Made by a program: the position numbers and the translations under genes. The notes beneath the pieces were generated by a model. The model had not been told where the DNA came from, ran no database searches, and saw only the letters and a program-made list of their open reading frames with translations. Below are positions 60,301 through 64,000 of a stretch of DNA of 64,000 nucleotides, piece after piece; the first letter of the stretch is position 1, and every line of letters starts with the position of its first letter. The stretch is from Pseudomonadota bacterium (GTDB lineage: Bacteria > Myxococcota_A > UBA796 > CAJQPC01), in NCBI GenBank assembly GCA_024228935.1, contig JAAESX010000080.1, positions 1-64,000 of the forward strand, read 5' to 3'.

Positions 60301-62429
60301 GGGATCGCTCGCAGGATGGCCTCGGCGCCCATCGGCGTCCGGTCGAGGACCGCGGCGGTGGCCGCTTCGATGGCCTGGGCCACGGACGGGGCCGCCGCGA
60401 TGACGCCGACCTCGCCGAGCCCGGCCGGCTTGGATTTGGGGGCGGGGCGTAGGAGCAGCGTCTTCTGCCGAGGCGCGTCGAGGGAGGACCACAGCCCGGT
60501 GTCACGCAGGTCTGCGCCCTGGGGGGCCCCTCGCTCGTCGCGCGGGATCCGCTCGGTCAGGGCGCCGGAGAGCCCCATCAGCACGCCGCCCTCGATCTGG
60601 AGGCGAGCCAGCCCGGTGTGCACGACCGGGCCGGCGCTCGTCGCGGTGATCACGCGCTGGACGACGACCTCGCCGGTGTCCGCATCGACCACCAGATCCA
60701 CCGCGATCGCCTGCCAGGTGTGGTTCCGGTAGGGCGTACCGGACAGGTGAACGGCGTCCCAGGTCAGCGGAGCGAGCTCGTCGAGGGCCACCCGCACCCG
60801 GACAGTCGCATCGCGCGATCGCGCCGCCAGCAGCTCGCTGAACGTGCCTTTGCGGCCGACCTCCGCCTCGAGCTCGGCCTGGAGGCGGCCGGCGGCGACC
60901 GCGAGCGCCTCGCCGATCCGGGCGACCGAGCGCGAGCCGAGGAACGGGCCATCGGGCGCCACCCGGTCGCTGGCACGCACTCGCAGCTCGACCTGGGCCG
61001 GGTCACAGCCCAGGGCGTCGATGACCCGCTGGACCATCCCGGTGTCCGCCCCCTGTCCCGACTCGGCGCCGGGTGCGTAGACCTGGATGCGGTTCTTCCG
61101 GAGCGCCAGCTCGACGTGACCGCGTCGCTCGCCCACGTCGTCCCCCGGGCGTCCGCCGCCCAGCCGGGTGACCGCGAAGCCTCGTCCTGCCATCAGCCTG
61201 GCGTTCGCGACGGCGCGCCCTGGCCGGTCGCGGGGAGCCGGGGGCGTCTTGTCCGCCGCCTTGGCGACGACGCCGTTGAGGACCATCGCGCCTTGGGTCT
61301 CGAGGTTGACGAGCCGGACGGCGACGGGGTCCAGGTAGAGGTCACGAGCGATGCGATCCAGGTGCCGCTCGACCGCGAAGTGCACGTCGGAGACGCCGCT
61401 CCCGCGGAAGGACGCCGCGGGTGGGCGATGGGTCGCCACGACCTTGCCCTGGACGTAGAGCCGCTCACACGCGTACGCGCCGGGCACGTGGACCATGGCG
61501 CGCTCGAGGAAGGCCCGGGAGAGCGTGGCGTAGGCGCCCCCGTCGAACAGCAGGATGGCCTCGAGCGACAGGAGCTTGCCCTCGTCGTCGACCACCGAGG
61601 ACAGCTCAGCGATCAGCCCGTGTCGCTTGCCCTGGCTCCGGAGCTCGTCCGGGCGGGTGAGCAGGAGCTTGACCGGGCGCTTCGCCTTGGTCGCGAGCAG
61701 CGCTGCCTGGGCGCCCAGCAGGACGGCGCTCTCGAGCTTTCGACCGAAGCTGCCGCCGCTGTGGACCTGCTTCACGACGAAGCGGTCGTGCTGGAACATC
61801 CCGGTCAGCGTGTCGAGCAGGGCGCTGGGGTGGCCGATCGGGCCCGTGACCTCGAGGCCATCGTCGCGGGGCGCAGCCAGTACGCCCAGCGGCTCGAGGG
61901 CCAGGTGGTCCTGCTCGTCGACACGGTAGACGCCGTGGGTGCGGTGGCCCTCGATGCCCGCGGACACGGTCCCGCGCTGGAGCACGGCGCGCTGGAAGAC
62001 GTTGTCCGTGCTGTGGCTGACCCGCGGGTGGTCCTCGGCGAGCGAAGCGTCATCGAGGGCGGGCAGGGGCCGGTAGTCGACGTCGATGCGAGCCGCGGCC
62101 TCGCGCGCCAGCTCGGGGCGCGCAGCCGCGACGAGGACCACGGCCTCGCCCACGTGCCGCACGACCTTGGCCGCCAGCACCGGCTGGTCGGTCCCCTCGA
62201 GCGCCGTCGAGTTCTGGTGGGGGATGTCCGCCGCCGTCACCACTGCGATGCCCGACCAGTCGTACTCCAGGTCGAGGCGGATGCCCCGGATCAGCGCGTG
62301 CGCGTGCGGCGAACGCACCACGGCGCCGTACAGGCAGCCCGGCACCACCAGGTCGGCGATGTACCGCGCGCTGCCCTGTGCCTTTGCCGCGCCGTCCAGC
62401 GGAGCGAGTACGGCCTTCGTGTTGCGCAG
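60297..62429 (-). CDS. Molybdenum hydroxylase large subunit (xanthine dehydrogenase/aldehyde oxidase type)
   Basis: The protein of about 710 residues has GSARYIADLVVPGCLYGAVV and SPHAHALI at the N terminus, HSGGSFGRKLE (variant of VGGGFGGK), AASFRGSGVSDVHFAVE, ESGQGADTGMVQ and the catalytic Glu in PAGLGEVGVIAAAPS. It hydroxylates aldehydes or N-heterocycles at a Mo-pterin site. There is no ATG, GTG or TTG in frame near the expected N terminus. A CTG at 62429 with GGGAG 9 bp upstream is my best start; an ATG at 62528 would share a CATG with the divergent phosphorylase start and add 33 basic residues. No XdhC/MocA maturation gene is nearby. Confidence 0.88.
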   Translation of the reverse strand: MRNTKAVLAPLDGAAKAQGSARYIADLVVPGCLYGAVVRSPHAHALIRGIRLDLEYDWSGIAVVTAADIPHQNSTALEGTDQPVLAAKVVRHVGEAVVLVAAARPELAREAAARIDVDYRPLPALDDASLAEDHPRVSHSTDNVFQRAVLQRGTVSAGIEGHRTHGVYRVDEQDHLALEPLGVLAAPRDDGLEVTGPIGHPSALLDTLTGMFQHDRFVVKQVHSGGSFGRKLESAVLLGAQAALLATKAKRPVKLLLTRPDELRSQGKRHGLIAELSSVVDDEGKLLSLEAILLFDGGAYATLSRAFLERAMVHVPGAYACERLYVQGKVVATHRPPAASFRGSGVSDVHFAVERHLDRIARDLYLDPVAVRLVNLETQGAMVLNGVVAKAADKTPPAPRDRPGRAVANARLMAGRGFAVTRLGGGRPGDDVGERRGHVELALRKNRIQVYAPGAESGQGADTGMVQRVIDALGCDPAQVELRVRASDRVAPDGPFLGSRSVARIGEALAVAAGRLQAELEAEVGRKGTFSELLAARSRDATVRVRVALDELAPLTWDAVHLSGTPYRNHTWQAIAVDLVVDADTGEVVVQRVITATSAGPVVHTGLARLQIEGGVLMGLSGALTERIPRDERGAPQGADLRDTGLWSSLDAPRQKTLLLRPAPKSKPAGLGEVGVIAAAPSVAQAIEAATAAVLDRTPMGAEAILRAIP

Positions 62430-62526
62430 CTGCCCGTTCTCCCGGTCGCGCCGAGGATATCGCGGGCTGATCGGTCTCCGTGTGTTGGAACGGCGTCTCG
62501 GCGGTCCAAGCGCCGGAGGTACTCCC

Positions 62527-64000
62527 ATGTCCGACGTCCACGCCCGCGCACTCCTCGCCGAGCTCGTCTCCGATCTGTGGTGGTCCTGGGATCCCGAGGC
62601 GCGCAGCCTCGTCGAGGCCCTCGACCCCATCCGGTACGAGGCTCTGGGGCACAGCCCGACGGCTGTCCTCGAGGAGCTCGAGCACGTGCCCGAGGAGGTC
62701 GCCCAGGCGCTCCCGGCCATCGTCGAGCGGGCGCGCGCGTACCGGGGAGCGACCGAAACGTGGGCCGCGTGCGAGGTGCCGCTCCTGGGTCGCGTCGCGT
62801 ACCTGTCGATGGAGTTCGGCCTGCACGAGGCGCTGCGCATCTACTCCGGCGGCCTGGGCATCCTGGCGGGTGACCACGTGCGGTCGGCCTCGGACCTGGG
62901 CCTGGACTTCGTCGCGGTCGGTCTGCTCTACCGCCACGGCTACTTCCGTCAGCTGATCGATCGGGGCGAGCAGGTGCCTGCCTGGCCCGAGGTGCACACC
63001 TCGAAGCTCCCCATCGAGGAGGTCCTGGTCGACGGCGAGCCGCTTCGCATCGAGGTCCCCGACGGCCACGAGACCTACCGAGTGCGGGTGTGGCGCGTCG
63101 GCGTGGGGCGCGTATCGCTGTTCCTCCTCGACGCCGACCTGCCCGAGAACCCGCCGCACCAGCGGGACGTCACGGGCTCGCTGTACGGCGGGGACTCGCG
63201 CATGCGCATCCGTCAGGAGGTCCTGCTCGGAATCGGCGGGATCCGAGCCCTGGTGGCGCTCGATCAAGTGCCCGAGGTCCTGCACCTGAACGAGGGGCAC
63301 TGCGCCTTCGCGCCCGTCGAGTGGATGCGGCAGATGGTCGAGGCCGGCGCGTCGCTTGGCGAGGCCGAGACGTTCGTCCGGGATCACACTGTGTTCACCA
63401 CGCACACGCCGGTGCCCGCGGGCCACGACCGGTTCGGCTGGGACCTGGTCAACGGCGTGCTCGGACCCTGGCGCGACGCGATGGGCTGGGCCCACGGCGC
63501 GCTGATGGACCGCGGCCGGAAGGACCCGACCGACCTGGCCGAGCCGCTGAACATGACCCGCCTGGCGATGGGCCTGGCGCGCGCCACGAACGGCGTCTCC
63601 GAGCTGCACGGCGAGGTCAGCCGCCAGATGTTCGAGGACCCGACCATCGGGCACGTCACCAATGGCGTGCATCCCACGTTCTGGATGGGCGACGCCGCCC
63701 AGCGCATGCTCGACGAGGAGGTCCCGGGCTGGCGTGAGCATCTGGCCACCGGCGAGCCGCTCGTCGGGCTCGAGGGCATCCGCGACGCCCGGATCGCGGC
63801 CATGCGCAGCTCGCAGCGGAACCTGCTGCGGGGGGAGCTCGCGCGACGCCAGCGGGTGCTGATCGAGGACGACGCCCTGATCGTCGGGTTCGCCCGCCGG
63901 TTCGCTCCGTACAAGCGCGCGGACCTGCTGCTGACGGACCCGGACCGGCTCGAGGCGCTGCTGGATGCGGGCATGCGGTTCGTCTTCGCGGGCAAGGCGC
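62527..64000 (+). CDS. glgP: Alpha-glucan (glycogen/maltodextrin) phosphorylase, GT35, 5' part
   Basis: The frame is open from ATG 62527 to the right edge (491 codons), so the gene continues outside. Family segments: DLWWSWDPEARSLVEALDP, VAYLSMEFGLHEALRIYSGG, LGILAGDHVRSASDLGL, VLHLNEGHCAF, VFTTHTPVPAGHDRF, HVTNGVHPTFW and GFARRFAPYKRADLL. This is the short bacterial alpha-glucan phosphorylase (TIGR02094-type), which releases glucose 1-phosphate from glycogen or maltodextrins with PLP. The PLP Lys lies beyond the edge. It is divergent from the molybdenum hydroxylase operon with about 97 bp between. Confidence 0.95.
   Translation, partial: MSDVHARALLAELVSDLWWSWDPEARSLVEALDPIRYEALGHSPTAVLEELEHVPEEVAQALPAIVERARAYRGATETWAACEVPLLGRVAYLSMEFGLHEALRIYSGGLGILAGDHVRSASDLGLDFVAVGLLYRHGYFRQLIDRGEQVPAWPEVHTSKLPIEEVLVDGEPLRIEVPDGHETYRVRVWRVGVGRVSLFLLDADLPENPPHQRDVTGSLYGGDSRMRIRQEVLLGIGGIRALVALDQVPEVLHLNEGHCAFAPVEWMRQMVEAGASLGEAETFVRDHTVFTTHTPVPAGHDRFGWDLVNGVLGPWRDAMGWAHGALMDRGRKDPTDLAEPLNMTRLAMGLARATNGVSELHGEVSRQMFEDPTIGHVTNGVHPTFWMGDAAQRMLDEEVPGWREHLATGEPLVGLEGIRDARIAAMRSSQRNLLRGELARRQRVLIEDDALIVGFARRFAPYKRADLLLTDPDRLEALLDAGMRFVFAGKA

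Overview
The window comes from a GC-rich, Gram-negative, gene-dense chromosome that I would place in or near the Myxococcota. The reasons are: an MYXO-CTERM-like tail (Cys-rich motif, hydrophobic helix, RRR) on the TIGR03790-type protein; an AgmX/PglI-like small exported protein; a very large share of lipoproteins with Asp/Ser/Thr-rich linkers; OmpA with thrombospondin type 3 repeats; an MCE lipid-transport protein; and a futalosine-pathway-type radical SAM enzyme. The placement is inference from gene content, not from a marker phylogeny.

Layout. 1-0.65 kb: the end of an insertion sequence abuts a beheaded receiver domain. 0.64-4.3 kb (-): two M16 peptidase-fold proteins followed by ilvE. 4.4-12.1 kb: a lipoprotein esterase with AlkC, a Rieske oxygenase, a GH18 chitinase, and the yaaA / enolase-superfamily / ATP-grasp trio. 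12.1-17.8 kb (-): a long tightly packed run (DUF885 peptidase, DUF983, receiver remnant, CheX-like, small exported protein, TIGR03790 protein, phosphoesterase). 17.9-19.9 kb: a YfbK-type VWA protein interrupted by an in-frame amber codon. 19.9-25.9 kb: chaC, thiC under a TPP riboswitch, an intradiol-dioxygenase-like protein, two lipoproteins, a tRNA-Leu with its own promoter and terminator, and a Nudix hydrolase. 25.9-28.2 kb: an autoregulated-looking GntR/ABC transporter operon. 28.2-28.65 kb: a non-coding stretch with a palindromic repeat and a series of strong hairpins. 28.65-37.5 kb: lgt, a large unrecognised protein, a RecJ-like protein without its nuclease motif, and an MCE/ABC-2 permease/TPR/LolB-like operon. 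37.5-43.5 kb: murJ, a GtrB-like glycosyltransferase, a YfhO-like membrane protein, GtrA and an arylsulfotransferase-like propeller. 43.5-54 kb: lipoproteins, a second copy of the palindromic repeat, an outer-membrane protein, fabL, a large propeller/metallopeptidase-like protein, a sulfatase-like enzyme and an MqnC-like enzyme. 53.7-62.4 kb: a PHP-type lipoprotein facing a six-gene overlapping operon (molybdenum hydroxylase subunits, GT87-like membrane protein, aminotransferase, OmpA). 62.5-64 kb: the start of an alpha-glucan phosphorylase.

Three window-wide properties stand out. First, nearly every exported protein begins almost directly with its hydrophobic core, giving signal peptides of about 7-14 residues without the usual basic n-region. 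Second, almost every convergent gene pair overlaps at the 3' ends (13 to 124 bp) or ends in back-to-back stop codons. Third, genes on the same strand are chained by ATGA/GTGA start-stop overlaps. No CRISPR array, prophage or rRNA operon is visible.
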